DNA from: Balaenoptera acutorostrata | Lineage: Eukaryota; Chordata; Mammalia; Artiodactyla; Balaenopteridae | Direction: 5' to 3' | Length of the DNA stretch: 64,000 bases | NCBI RefSeq assembly: GCF_949987535.1 | Contig: NC_080077.1 | Span: 39,512,561 to 39,576,560 of the forward strand | Shown: positions 22,866 to 35,205 of the stretch, piece after piece | Layout: the number at the start of each line of letters is the position of its first letter | Position numbering within the stretch: the stretch's first letter is position 1 | The notes under the pieces: model-generated | The model's input: the letters and a program-made list of their open reading frames with translations, nothing else | The model's database searches: none | Told to the model about the DNA's origin: nothing | Translations under genes and position numbers: made by a program

Positions 22866-23480
22866 CTGAAAATTTTAGTCATTAGCTCTTTCCAATATTT
22901 TACTGCCTTTCATCCTTCTGAGACGCCAATTACAGATACATTAGACCACTTGATTTTGTCCCACACATCAGTGCCACTCTGCTCATCACTTTTTGGTCTT
23001 TTCTCTTTCTGTGCTTCCATTCAGAAATTTTCTATTGCTGTCCTTACAAGTTCACTGATCTTTTCTTCTACAATATGTAGTGTGCTGATAAACACACGCA
23101 GTGATATTTCATTTCACATATTTTATAATTCTTCTTTAAGTATTCCTTTTTGTTATTTTTATGTTTCACATTTTCTTTATCATTATACTAATTTTTAAAA
23201 TCCTTTAGCATATTTAGTATAGCTATTTTAAAGTCTTTTTCTGCTAATTCCATCATTTCTTGTCATTTCTGGGTCTTTTTCTGTTGACTGATCTGATATG
23301 GGACACATTTTTTTGATTCTTTGCATGTCTAGTAAATTCAATTAATGCTGGATATTTTTTGCCTTGTTGAGTTCTAGAATTTTTGCCTTCTTTTAAAAAA
23401 GGTTCAAGTTTTTTCTGGAAATCAATCAATTAAGTTGGATCAGCTTTTTCCCTTAAGGCTTATTCTTAACTTTCATGATC
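22866..23480 (-). repeat. HAL1/L1M ORF1-like relic, antisense
   Basis: Phrases such as ttgattttgtcccacacatc, cagaaattttctattgctgt and acaagttcactgatcttttc are typical of antisense ORF1 regions of HAL1 or old L1. Highly diverged; edges uncertain. Confidence 0.5.
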
Positions 23481-26319
23481 CATTATTTTAGTCTTCTACT
23501 GTTTGTAGTCTCCACTAAATGTTCTGGGTGTTCAGTGCAGTCTCCACTCTAGCTGGTCAGAATGCACTGAGAATGCTCAGGGAATTGCTCAGGTTACAAT
23601 GCTCCAGATGTTATTTACCCCGATTATAGAACTACACTCTATGTAAGCATACATTAGTATTCAGCAACTGACGCCATACATATTTATTGAAACTCTTTTT
23701 CTTTGTACCTCCTCCTCTCTGAGAGTCTACTGTGCAAAGACCTGTCATTTCAGTCTACCTGAACCTGTTCTCTTCTCCTTAATGCAGCAAACCTGCCATG
23801 TTCTGCTTGGGTTCCCCCTCATTCACCATTGTTCAAAAAATTCCTCCAAACAGAATAATGTGGTGATCACTGTTCTTATATCATTTGCTTCCTTCCTGTC
23901 ATGAATCAGTGTTCTGCTAAGCTTGTTCTCCAATTTCCAAAGACAGTTACATCATACAGTTACTCCAATAAGTTTGGAAGTGGAAATACCAAAAACCCAT
24001 TCACATTTTTTACAGAATGTCAGCATCACCAGCCCAGCCTCTGTAGTCCTAAATTTCTTTCATCATAGCCCTATGAAACCATCTCAGGAGGGAAATGACT
24101 TGGTTAACAGGATCACAGACAGAAAGTGATATGAGGATTGGGTATAAGAAGATATGAGGGCTGGGGGAACAGCCAAGGTATGCTGTTTTTCAGGCTAAGC
24201 CTATGCAAATCATTAAGGTATAAGAATGAGATGAGATAAAAATGGATTCTCATTCATACAGCACCCCCAATTTTCCTGTGGGGTAGGAGTGGGGCTAGAA
24301 ACAAAACTTAAAGTAAACATTAAAATTTGCTTTATAAGAAGAAAAGAAATTTAGAGATAAAGTCACTTGGTGGTAACTATCTGTACCCTGAGATGAATTT
24401 ATTGTTTATTAAAAACATATTCACTTAATGGGAATAGCATAATTAGCAAGTTTATAGAAATGAGAATGCTGAAGAAAAGTAAATGGCTTTTATTATAATT
24501 TACTGTATAATAGAAATTAAAAGTAATTGGTTTAAATATGAAATTTTGTGAAAAAACTTTCTACATGGTGCTATTTTTTCAATAATTTCACTGCAATTTT
24601 AACCCTGAGATAATAAATTAAATAATAAAACACTTTTATAGTTGCATACTAAACAGAAGGTGCCCAGGGGGCAAAATGATTTAATCAATTAACCAGAAGT
24701 TTTTGTCAGATCAGAATCTATGTATGAGGCTTTAGCTGGTCATGAGTTTCCCAACATCCAGCATCACCTTTTAATTTTCTTGGGCACGGGCCAAGGCTTA
24801 TGCCTGCCCACTCCTCTGCTCTCACAGCCACATCTTCATGCTCTCAAGCCCACCTTCCTTTTCTGCTTCTGTCTTCCACCATTATTGCTTCGACTTCAAC
24901 AAACTTGAAAGAGGAAAATGGTAAGCACATTTTCTTTCAGAGATAATTTGTATTTTTTTCCCAGAGCTAAGGAATCAAAATCTCTGCCAAGAATTAAGTC
25001 CAGGAAAAATAAATTATTTTAATGAAGGCAACTTACCTGTGTTCCAAAAATAATGTTGTCTTGGCAGTTCCCACTCAGCATCCTGCTGAAGTGACCTTGT
25101 CACAAGGAAGCAGGTCAGAGAATCTAGCAACCCTTCCTAATACAATGCTCAAGAGCGTTTAAGCTTTGGCAGCAGATAGAACCTCCTAATGTGAAAGACC
25201 AAAGGAATGTAGAAAGGGAGCAGCAAGAATACACATCCTTATTGGGCCTTATAGATTGTTTTCCAAAAGAGTAAGTATTCCAAAATATCTTCCTTCAGTG
25301 CTCTCCTACTTGGACTTTAACTTTTTCAGCTATGTATAATAATCAGCTTTAAATTTATGTTAGAATCAATATTCCCATTCTTCTCAAGAAGTTCCATCCA
25401 TCTATCCTTTCAATCTTAGAGACTCTGTATTGCACCTTAACTTTTTCTCTCAACTTCTGGAGATGCTACATTCTCTTGTCTGTGCTGCCCTTTCTAAAGC
25501 AGGTGCCACGGTGAAGCATTTTCCTACTGCTTTTTTTTAAAGAAAAGGTAATTTAATCAGCATGTGTCATTTTCTGCTCCCTTGCAATTCATTGCCTCTA
25601 ATGCCATCTCCTAAAAACACCTTTCCCCCCTCATTTTGTTCAATTTCTACAGAGCTGTGGGGAAACTCTATTATGCTAATGATGAGACAGATAAGTGGTT
25701 TACTTAAATTAAATTAGCAAACACATCCAATTACTCTGCGAATTTAACAAGAAAAATCATTATCAGCACAGAAGAGATAAGGCCTGTTGTGTGTGTGCAC
25801 TTTATCCTTATTTGGAGAAAATTTCATCTGTGCCAAAAAGCTCCCATCGAAAGGATTAATGGTTGACTGTTTAAAGTCAACTTCTCTAAATTGAAAGCCA
25901 GCACAATAAGAGAGTTTGTTGACTACACTTTTCTAGTTGACTTCTTATACGTGCAAATACATATTTGTAATGTCGGTTCTCTATGCTATTCCTGTAAGTA
26001 TTCTATTAAAATAAATTCATTCTTTATAAAAATTAAAAAAAAAAAGAGAGAGTTTGTGATTCAGCCTGTCTCTCAATTAGAGGGCTATAAAGTTGTAACC
26101 CAGACCGGTGGCTTTACCTATGAAAATTATGTCCCCTAGTAGCTACCCTATTGCATTTATCTGTAAAAGCCAAGCATTGTCTCTCTTTTTAAAGAAACCA
26201 CTAAACATTTCTTATATTATTTTTATGTTACCTAGGAAATAAAATTCAGAGATTATAAATTATAGGTCTTCCAGTAAGAAACCTGGGCAACAATCTCACA
26301 TCAATTCATTTTAGAAATA
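23481..26319. other. Long stretch without recognised gene; possible conserved non-coding block
   Basis: No repeat is evident over most of 2.8 kb. The part at about 25640-25910 is AT-rich and rich in homeodomain- and GATA-like cores (gctaatgatgagacagataa, ggattaatggttgac) without being low-complexity. A 61-codon frame at 24720 has no domain. Confidence 0.35.
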
Positions 26320-26465
26320 TTTGATGAACGTTAGTTGTGTGCTGGGTGCAAAGCACGGTTGCTAGGGCTGATGATACCCCAGTGAGTAAGCTGTAGTTCT
26401 TGCCTTCAAGCATCTGAAGTCAAGGAGGAGAGATGGATCTGTAAACAAATGTGAAACAATGAATC
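26320..26465 (+). repeat. Ancient interspersed relic, family unresolved
   Basis: tgtgtgctgggtgcaaagca followed by gatgataccccagtgagtaa and ttgccttcaagcatctgaag matches a common mammalian repeat seen also near 9.2, 13.55, 52.1 and 56.7 kb. Confidence 0.45.
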
Positions 26466-26579
26466 GAAGCCTATAAAATGGTCACACACACTCTGTTGTA
26501 GGAGACTAGATGAGTATGTGCTGAATTCTGTCCTCTGTGGTATAAGAAGAAGGATTGGGAACCTTTAAAGGGAGACCTG

Positions 26580-26881
26580 GGCTTCCCTGGTGGCGCAGTG
26601 GTTGAGAATCTGCCTGCCAATGCAGGGGACACGGGTTCGAGCCCTGGTCTGGGAAGATCCCACATGCCACGGAGCAACTGGGCCCGTGAGCCACAATTGC
26701 TGAGCCTGCGCGTCTGGAGCCTGTGCTCCGCAACAAGAGAGGCTGCGATGGTGAGAGGCCCGCGCACCGCGATGAAGAGTGGTCCCCACTTGCCGCAACT
26801 AGAGAAAGCCCTCGCATAGAAACGAAGACTCAACACAGTCATAAATAAATAAATAAAAGACCGTGAATTTCTAAAAAAAAA
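26580..26881 (+). mobile_element. Young CHR SINE with a short extra 3' tail
   Basis: Near-consensus body from gggcttccctggtggcgcag, with box A/B (ggttcgagccc), to the AAATA tail. Then comes a non-standard aaaagaccgtgaatttct and a poly(A). A perfect 13-bp duplication aaagggagacctg brackets it (26567-26579 and 26882-26894). The same tail occurs in the copy at 29.3 kb. The open frames over this SINE are shadows. Confidence 0.96.
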
Positions 26882-27089
26882 AAAGGGAGACCTGACAGTG
26901 GCAAGGTGGAAGACAAGACAGTAGAAGGCAATTCAACGAAAGGGGAGAGTATCAGCAAAGGCTCGGGGTTGGGAAAATATGTAATTTGACGACATTTTTA
27001 AGGAATAGAAAGAAGCACTGTATGGAAGTATAGGATGAGTGGTAAGAAACTGAGGAGCATAAAGTAGTGAATCAAAAATGGTACCAAGG

Positions 27090-27379
27090 GGCTTCCCTGG
27101 TGGCTCAGTGGTTGGGAATCCGCCTGCCAACGCAGGGGACACGGGTTCATGTCCCGGTCCGGGAGGATCCCACATGCCGCGGAGTGGCTGGTCCCGTGAG
27201 CCACAACTACTGAACCTGCGCGTCTGGAGCCTGTGCTTCGCAACGGGAGAGGCCGCGATGGTGAGAGGCCCGCGCAGCGCGATGGGGAGTGGCCCCCGCT
27301 CGCCGCAACTGGAGAAAGCCCTCGCACAGAAACGAAGACCCAACACAGCCAAAAAATAAATAAATAAATAAATAAATTT
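27090..27379 (+). mobile_element. Young CHR SINE
   Basis: Full-length body with an uninterrupted AAATA tail. A perfect 16-bp duplication aaaaatggtaccaagg lies at 27074-27089 and 27380-27395. It differs from the neighbour at 26.6 kb at many diagnostic sites, so it is not a local duplication of it. Confidence 0.97.
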
Positions 27380-27395
27380 AAAAATGGTACCAAGG

Positions 27396-28029
27396 TGTCT
27401 GCTTTGGTGACTGAGTGTGAAATTCATGATGAAGAAAATATTGATTGCCATCTAAATTTCAGAAAAAGACTACATGGTATCACTCAGAATGTTTAACTAA
27501 GGAATCTATGATATCTATTGCCTGGCTATCCTAACTATGAACTTAAATGAGAGCTAATATCACACTATGATCTACTGAAACAGACACAAATTAATTGCTT
27601 TTGATTCTAAGTGATGTTTCTTTCCAGAATTCCTGAGTGTTACAGACAACTTGTCTTCATTTACTTCTTTCAAATGATTTCTCATGGAAATTATTCCTGA
27701 GGATCCAAACATTCTCCTGTTCCTACAACCAGAACTGAACTGACTGGAAGAATGAATGAAAGCAAACTCGCTAAGGTGTAATTTATGTAAATGCTAGCTT
27801 CTCAAACATATTTATGGGCCGTACTAATTTTGCAATGCTGCTGTCTTATACCAGTGGGCTATTTACTATTTTTTAGCTGAATAGCTCAAAACCTTGAATT
27901 TTCTATTATCTGGTTTAATAGTTTCCAAGTAAATCTTCAGAAGAAAACTATTTGCAAAGATATTGATTCTCAAGCCAGGAATCTGTCTGTGTCCACACAC
28001 TGTTCCTTACACCATCCCTTTCCTCCTGA
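27396..28029. other. Non-repetitive sequence
   Basis: No supported feature. Confidence 0.35.
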
Positions 28030-28740
28030 GCCACTACTTCCCACACCAAATTCTGACAATTCTGTCTTGCCAGTGTCTGTCCACTTCTCTCCCCCTCCAC
28101 TTCTATTTCCTTGGTTCAGATTACCTACGTTCATCACCTGGTAACTATAGCAGTGTTCTAAGTGCTCTCTCTACCTCCAGTCGTGTCCCCTCAGTCCATA
28201 TCCCATACTGTCATCAAAGTTAAGTCTTTCACTTGAATGTATAATTGTCATTCTCCTGCTGTTTCCCGTTGGTGGTTTCCCATTGCCACTAGAACACAGT
28301 GTAAAGTCATCAGGGAATACACCACCCTTCACTGTCTGTGTTCAAACTTTTTGTGCAGATTGATCTGTTACAGCTCCTTGTAGCCATTCCCTCTTACTCT
28401 GTGTTTTTGCAAAGCTGGAACGTGTTTAAGCTCCCACCAGCATAGCTTGACACCTCAACCTATATATTCCCCAGATCCTCTTTTGCTTAACTCCTACTTA
28501 TCCTTTAAGAATCAGTTTTATATTAAGGGCTCAAAGAAACCATCCCTTATCCTCAAGAATAAATAAATTGACTCCCCAGTATAGTTGGTCCTATAGCTCC
28601 CTGGATATGCTGCTCTCACTGCACTGTGAATTTCTGAGAATTAGGACTATATCTTCTTCATAAAAGTATATCTCCAGTGCCTACCACAGTGACTGATACA
28701 TAGTCCCGAAATACAATGAATTTTTAGTAGTGGATTTGGC
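28030..28740 (+). repeat. LINE-2, 3' region, sense
   Basis: Order of L2 blocks: ctctctctacctccagtcgt, tggtttcccattgccactag, gtgtttttgcaaagctggaa, ctcctacttatcctttaaga, then agtatatctccagtgcctac with cacagtgactgatacatagt at the 3' end. Confidence 0.78.
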
Positions 28741-29306
28741 CATAGTATTTATTCTTACACACAGACATATCCCCCAAATTCTTCCTTATGGCTCTGTCTC
28801 TCACTCAAACCTGGTTGCCCAGCATACGCTGATTTCCGAGAAATAATTGTGGGGATGGTATAAGAAAGACTTTGGGATATCTTAAAAACTAACCAAATAC
28901 CAGGTATTGTCAGTTTTCAAAATTATTTCAGCTCCACATACATAACCCTTTGACAAAGTCTCTCATCGCAACTCTTACTGCCCTGAATTGCTCCCGTAGC
29001 TCTCTCACACCTTCTGAGCAGTTAGCCCTTATTTCTTCTCAGTTCTAAAAAATTCAGTCTCCACTTTTTTAGAAGTCAAATTCATCTCTCTTTCTAGGCT
29101 GATTTAAGTTCAAACCGTCACCCTTTTCCTGATCATTTTTCTCCCGTGTCTCAGAGGTCCCCCGTATGTAACCTCTCCATGTATGCAGAGTATTATGCTC
29201 TTTCCTGTGCAGATGGAGGGAAAATCAGAATGCCTTAGGCATTTCTGTAAACCTAAGAGGACATTCTAGCCCTGCCTGAATTATTATATAAGATTAGATA
29301 TTATAG
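28741..29306. other. Non-repetitive sequence
   Basis: No supported gene or repeat. Confidence 0.35.
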
Positions 29307-29318
29307 GTAAGTTTTCTT

Positions 29319-29638
29319 TCTTTTTTTTTTTTTTAAGAAATTCACGTTCTTTTATTTATTTATTTATTTATTTATGACTGTGTTGAGTCTTCGTTTCTGT
29401 GCGAGGGCTTTCTCTAGTTGCGGCAAGTGGGGACCACTCTTCATCGCGGTGCGCGGGCCTCTCACCATCACGGCCTCTCTTGTTGCGGAGCACAGGCTCC
29501 AGACGCGCAGGCTCAGTAATTGTGGCTCACGGGCCCAGTTGCTCCGTGGCATGTGGGATCTTCCCAGACCAGGGCTCGAACCCGTGTCCCCTGCATTGGC
29601 AGGCAGATTCTCAACCACTGCGCCACCAGGGAAGCCCA
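29319..29638 (-). mobile_element. Young CHR SINE, minus, sister of the 26.6 kb copy
   Basis: The body is nearly identical to the 26.6 kb copy. After the AAATA tail it has aaaagaacgtgaatttctt and then poly(A), the same unusual extension. The 12-bp duplication gtaagttttctt (29307-29318 and 29639-29650) is unrelated to that of the sister, so this is an independent insertion from the same source lineage. Confidence 0.96.
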
Positions 29639-29650
29639 GTAAGTTTTCTT

Positions 29651-30358
29651 ACTTGAATTTTCTATTCCTTTTCTTCATATTTAGCATAGTTTTTATACAC
29701 TAACAGAAAGTATATATAGTTATGTCTAAGCTTTATATACCTACAAGTCAATCACTGATTTCTATTGGATTTTGAAAAGTGATTAAAAATAAATATTATG
29801 TAGAATCTCTGTGCAGCATTTTGCATTGCATTCTATCTATCACACATGCATGGACCCAGGCCTAAGGTACTGGGGGAGCTCAGCTTCCTGAGCTGTTTGG
29901 GAGTGAGGATAAAATCGAGGCTAAGTAAGGATGGGATACTAAGTGCCCATGTCCTTGTCCAAAAACTGCTTGGTGATTTGGGGCACTAGTATCTGAAACA
30001 ATCCAGTCTTCTGGGAGAAGTGTGGCCATAGAAATCCTGGTGGCCAGAGGCAACTGGCATCAGGAAAATAGTAGCAAGGTTGAGATCTGAATCCCTTCAC
30101 TGTAGGGCTTTAGCCCAATTCACTGAGGCAAAAAATGGGATCCAGGTCCCTAAGAGAGGGCTGCTGAATACCAGGAGTAGCATTAGGTTTTACCCTAATT
30201 GGGCCAGTTCTCCTGAAGTTCTCATATCACCAAAGGTACATGGAGTGCACTGGCAGGGAACAACTCTTGGAGGACGAAAGTTAGAGAAACCTGAGGTTTC
30301 ATAGGCCTGGGGCAATGACAGTAATTCCAGCTCTAACCACTTGTGATGTTTAAGATGC
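29651..30358. other. Sequence of unknown nature
   Basis: Moderate GC and not low-complexity; no domain or family recognised. It precedes a solo LTR and could include degraded retroviral sequence, but nothing supports that directly. Confidence 0.3.
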
Positions 30359-30754
30359 TGTAATGGGTTACGTTGGGTCCCCTCCAAAATGCTACATTGA
30401 AGTCCTAAAACCCCAGTACTTCAGAATATGACCTTATTCGGAAATAGGAACTTTATAGAAGTGACCAAGTTAAAATGAGATCATTAGGGTGGGCCCTAAT
30501 GCAATATAACTGGTGTCCTTATAAAATGAGAAATTTGGACACAGAGACAGACATGCATAGAGGGAATGTACAGAGACTTGCACACACACAGGAGAAGATG
30601 GACACCTGTGCAACAAGGAGCAAATCTTCCCCTCACATTCCTCAGAAGGAACTGACCCTGTCAGCACCTTGATTTTGGACTTCTAGACTCCAGAACTATG
30701 AGACAAGAAGTTTCTGTTGTTAAATCTGTTATGACAGCCCTAGCAAACTAAGAC
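30359..30754 (+). mobile_element. MaLR-like (ERVL-MaLR) solo LTR
   Basis: Starts tgtaatgggttacgttgggt and ends taagaca. Internal blocks: tgaagtcctaaaaccccagt, tatgaccttattcggaaata, cattagggtgggccctaatg, tggtgtccttataaaatgag, ccttgattttggacttctag and ccagaactatgagacaagaa. This order is typical of mammalian MaLR LTRs. No adjoining internal retroviral region was seen, so it is a solo LTR. Exact subfamily not assigned. Confidence 0.75.
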
Positions 30755-30759
30755 AGATT

Positions 30760-31245
30760 CCTAGACTAAGATTTGCAATAAACCTTCTGCTTCAGTTTGC
30801 TTTTGAATCATGCAGAGCCTAGTGGAACTGAAGCTACATGGAAAGGGCATCTCTTCTTTAAAAAGTTTATCATATTTTTGGATATCATGTACTGTAAAGC
30901 AATCACTTACCTGCCAAATATTCTTATTCTGAGACAGTCTCTTTATTTATTTAAACATGTGATTATTTTGGTGATTGATGATTCTTCATTGGGCTATGTT
31001 TGTTTAATTTACTTTTGGTGTAATGAGATATTCAGCCTCCTCCATTATTGCAGTTTATTTTTATCTTGTTTTTGTTCTTTGTGGCAGTTAACAGCATTCA
31101 ACTTATGTTTGCTGTTTATTTTCTCTTCACTAGGATATAAGCTTCATGAGAACAAGATATTAATTTTCTTTCCTGTCTCATATTACCAATAGGGGCTAGC
31201 ACATAGTAAGCACCCTATAAATATATGTTAAATGAATACATACAT
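30760..31245 (+). repeat. L2 3' end (31120-31245) preceded by unassigned sequence
   Basis: actaggatataagcttcatg, agaacaagatattaattttc and ggggctagcacatagtaagc followed by aatatatgttaaatgaatac are the L2 3' terminus. The part before 31120 is AT-rich and only weakly L2-like. Confidence 0.6.
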
Positions 31246-34200
31246 TCATGATTGTATTATTAAACTTTGAATGTGCTGGCCCATTAATATTAAGTCAGAC
31301 TCATACCAAATCATATCAATATACTGCTGTCTTCTTTTCCTGTTACTAGAGATATGATGAGGCTCATTGTAAAGGCAATAAATAAATAAATGATTAAAAT
31401 TCTCTTAGAAAGAAAGACTTATAGTAACAATGACAAATCAAAGTAATAGCAAGGATTGTGAAATGGTTTTATTTGGTTATAGATTTTGCAAGGATTGGCA
31501 TCCCCTCAGCTTCCCTTCCGCATCCCTCCATCTCCTCCACTTCCCTTCCGCATCCCTCCACATACATCCTCTTTGTGTGTATGTCAAATCATTATTCAGT
31601 GTCTACATTGTTATATCCATGAAAATGTTATTTGTAATTGAATGTTGTATTTTACTATAACTATACAACACTGATTGCTTCTATTTCCTGCTCAGTTTTG
31701 TTTGTGTCTATTGCTAATTCTTCCCTTCCCTTCCAGCAGACTCTTAGTACAATTTTCAACATCAATCACATCAGACTATCCATAAGTTATTGTATAATGT
31801 TTTTTTGCATTGTGTCCTGCCTAAGGACCTCCACTCCTCTGTCTGTTGCCCAGTTACCAGCATGAAATGTCCTTTGCTTCACCCTTGGAATTCTGTTTGC
31901 TTTTCCTCTAAGTTGGATTCCCAGGTTTGTAAACGCTTGTCTTTTTCTTTCCTCATTTATTCTCCAATTTTGCTGGAGCATATACCCCAATAATTTTGTC
32001 AGATTGTAAAATGACATAAAAACAAAAGCTTAGTGATGGTAGCCTTCAACATGCATGTCCTTTGAGTCACTCCAAATGTACTGGTTGCCTTCCATGTCTA
32101 GTACATAGGATAACATCTTGGGCTTTCCTTTTTTGTTATTCTGGAAATTCCATGTGCTGCTCTGCTCTGTTGATCTTCTGTTCCTGTATTTTGTGGCTCA
32201 CTCCCTCTTGATTACTGCCTTATTTTGTTGAAGGATATCTTCAGGTACCTCACAGGCAAAGGGTACAGAAATACATATTTCTTAAAACTTGCATATCTGA
32301 AAATATATGTAAGGGAGTGCTAGGGTCAGTATCTTTAAGTATTTCCTCTGAGGTTATCAATTTTTCTGGAGACTATTCTTTCATCTCTTGCTTGGGGAAT
32401 AAAGTTCTGGCTGCCAGCATTCTAGGAGTTGAAAAGAGGGAAGGAAGCCAAGATGCAACAGTGAGTATGTATAAGCTCAGTTAATGACCCCGTTTTCAAT
32501 GGGAAACCCATGGCTTTAACCATTTCCATAGATCCCCAGGACAAAGACTGCATGCTCTCTTCTACTGAGAAAATAACATTCCGTTATTCTGCCAGCGTTG
32601 GAGGGGAGCAATCATCCCAAGGCATGGCGTCTGAGAGGGATCTAGAGCTCTAACACTCACTCAAACAGCTTTCTCTCAAATCTTCCTTACCTTAGTACCC
32701 CCACTACTCCAATTTCTGGAGGTATTTGGGACTGGCATTTACTGAGCATTTTGAAAATTTTTCAAAAAAAAAGTTATACTGACTGAGTTTTCCTTTTCTT
32801 TGCTTAGGATTTGTCTTCTCCATTTTGCTAATTCCTCTTTCTCCCTTCATCTGCTTTCTAGTGTCTAAAATTCTGTTATTGTTTCTCCTCTTCTCGATTT
32901 GTGGCTTAATATATTAAACAAACAAAAAAAAATTAAAGGATTTGTTAGAGTTTGATGGGGATTCCGGACTTAGAAGTATGTAATCAAAATGCTCCTAACC
33001 AACAAGAATAAAATTATCTTTGTCTTAATATAATTTCTATCTTTTAAACATTTGAATTAACAACACTGACATGTTCCAGCTTCCTATGGTAAAGATTATT
33101 GTGTTTAGGGCTATGATTATATACTGACAAACATCTAGAAGAAAAATTAAATACTCATTATTTTATCACAATCCTAAATGACCTGTGTGATTGTGATGTT
33201 TGACAAAACAACTATGACTAACCAAGCATTTCACTTTTTGTCTGGATATTTTGGTCTAAGTTAAATGCAGACTTTGTTCTTTGAGCTCTTTGACCTTCAT
33301 GAAAATAAGAGTGATGTTATCACCTTCTAATGCTTCTGTCTTCCCATCCCCAGGAACCTGATATTTTCATCCCTTTACTATTAAACTCTTAATCCTTTAT
33401 TTGCAGAAATAAATGATAAGAAAGAAAAGTACTTAATAAAAGTACTAGCCACTTAGATTTGCATTTAAAGTAAACCTATCACAAAATATTTTAAAAATCC
33501 AATAAGTGTTGAGGATAGGTAGTGGTGTTGTGTGCAAAATTTCCTCTCTGCCTCTGTAATCATGCCACATAGATCAGTCTTCATAACTGAATATATCTCT
33601 GTAAATATTACAAAACATTTATGTCATAGGAGTACCTATGTGTACCTTGGAGGGGTAATGCTGCTCTTCTGAACTTTTGAAGAAATGTAGCTGGTTTTGA
33701 GGGGTTCCCGATGCAAAAACTCCCAAGAAAAGCTTAGGATAGAAGCCTAAAGTCAGGGACTAATGCTTTACATTATTTAGTCAAGAAGAGCTGAGTTTGA
33801 TACATAGTGAGGCTCTACTTTTCACCCATCTAAATAATAAAAATAAACATGTAAACTTACTTGTTTATAAATAAGTGAGTTTATCTCTTTGGTATGGGAG
33901 ACTTTCCCAGAAATAGAAAATGAATTAAGACAATATGAAACCATTAGCGCTATCTTCTACTTTCACCGGGCCCACTACGGATGTTGAGGGTGCCAGCATT
34001 CTAACAAGCAAGCTTTGCTCTTGTTCCATGACCCACCTATAGCTCATTTAAGTTGCCATTCTGGCTCGCTAAGCTAATGTAGAAAATCTAACCTTAGATT
34101 TTATTGATTTGGTCCAGCCTTTACCTTCTGTTATAAACATTTTTGTCTGATACTCTAATTATAGTTGGCTTTGTCCCACATTCCTTATTTCAATTATTAG

Positions 34201-35200
34201 CTTCCTTTGAAGTCATTTAGAATTTACTGAAATATGTTGTTTTTGCATCATCCAGAAAGCTGTATGCACAAACTTAGTGCATATACTAGCAAATATGGTA
34301 AACATGGATGAAGTTGTGGGTAACATTTTCAAAATTTAAGGCAGATGTTTCATATTGCCTCTTAATTGGTTAATTAGGAATTCCATCCACAATAATACTG
34401 AATACGTTTTGCTGTTTATTCCTCTTCTTTGCATTAGTTTTAGAGAAATTCTTTTCTATTAACATTGACTTCTGCCCATGTGTCATCTGTTTTGCCAATC
34501 CTTTAACTCCAAATACATTAGAGCTCTTTGAGGCTTAATAAAGAAGACATATGGTGCTTTTCATCTCCCAGAAAAAAAAGTCATGGCCTCAGTACAACAG
34601 TAATGTTTATACATCACAAATACTTAATGTACACAATGAAAAATATTTTCTCCAAGAAGCTTAAAGGAGAGAAGAGATGAGTGAAATGAAATATCATTTG
34701 TACTCTTTCTTTGCTTTCTCCAAATATATGGTTTTAACATTTTTTACTTGAGAGAAAATTACCATGAATCTTAAAGATGTTAGAAACATCACTTCATAAA
34801 CAGCACCTTTATAATACAATAGCAAATGTATAAGTAGATTCTCTATACATTCTACAGGAAAAAAAAATCAAACACATAAACAAGGAGAACAAATAAAACG
34901 AAGCTTCATCCTCATACTGGAATAATCAGAACACGGAAAATGGCAGAAAGTCAAATTATATGGAAGTTTAGAAGTAAAAATCAGAAAGCAGTATAGATAG
35001 AGCCAATTTTGTAACAACATCAGAGTAGAGAGTCAGGATAATATTGTGGAAAAACAAAGAGGAGAAGGCCATAGAGGTGATGGAACACAGATTAATCACC
35101 CAGAAAGAGAAAGTCCCACCTTAAAGGTTTATCTGTTGAGAACATGTCTGATACTTGGTTGCCCAGAGTACCAACTACTGGAGAATTGGAGAAAGTGAAT
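31246..35200. other. Long low-repeat AT-rich interval
   Basis: About 4 kb with almost no recognised repeat. A 21-bp motif cttcccttccgcatccctcca occurs twice, at 31510-31530 and 31540-31560. Open frames are short and overlap in conflicting strands (for example 31787-32017). No splice-bounded exon stood out. Confidence 0.4.
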
Positions 35201-35205
35201 AAAAA

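Noticed and set aside
26583..26645. tRNA-like head with boxes A and B
   Set aside because: It is the Pol III promoter of a tRNA-derived SINE; no complete cloverleaf or anticodon arm could be supported as a tRNA gene.
26998..27451. Open frames of 130-172 codons over CHR SINEs (also at 26.5, 29.4, 42.2 and 50.9 kb)
   Set aside because: They reappear in every young SINE copy in several frames, end in SINE flanks and reflect the GC-rich SINE body, not coding.
31510..31560. Two copies of a 21-bp motif as CRISPR-like or regulatory repeat
   Set aside because: Only two copies separated by 9 bp in a eukaryotic window; a simple local duplication.
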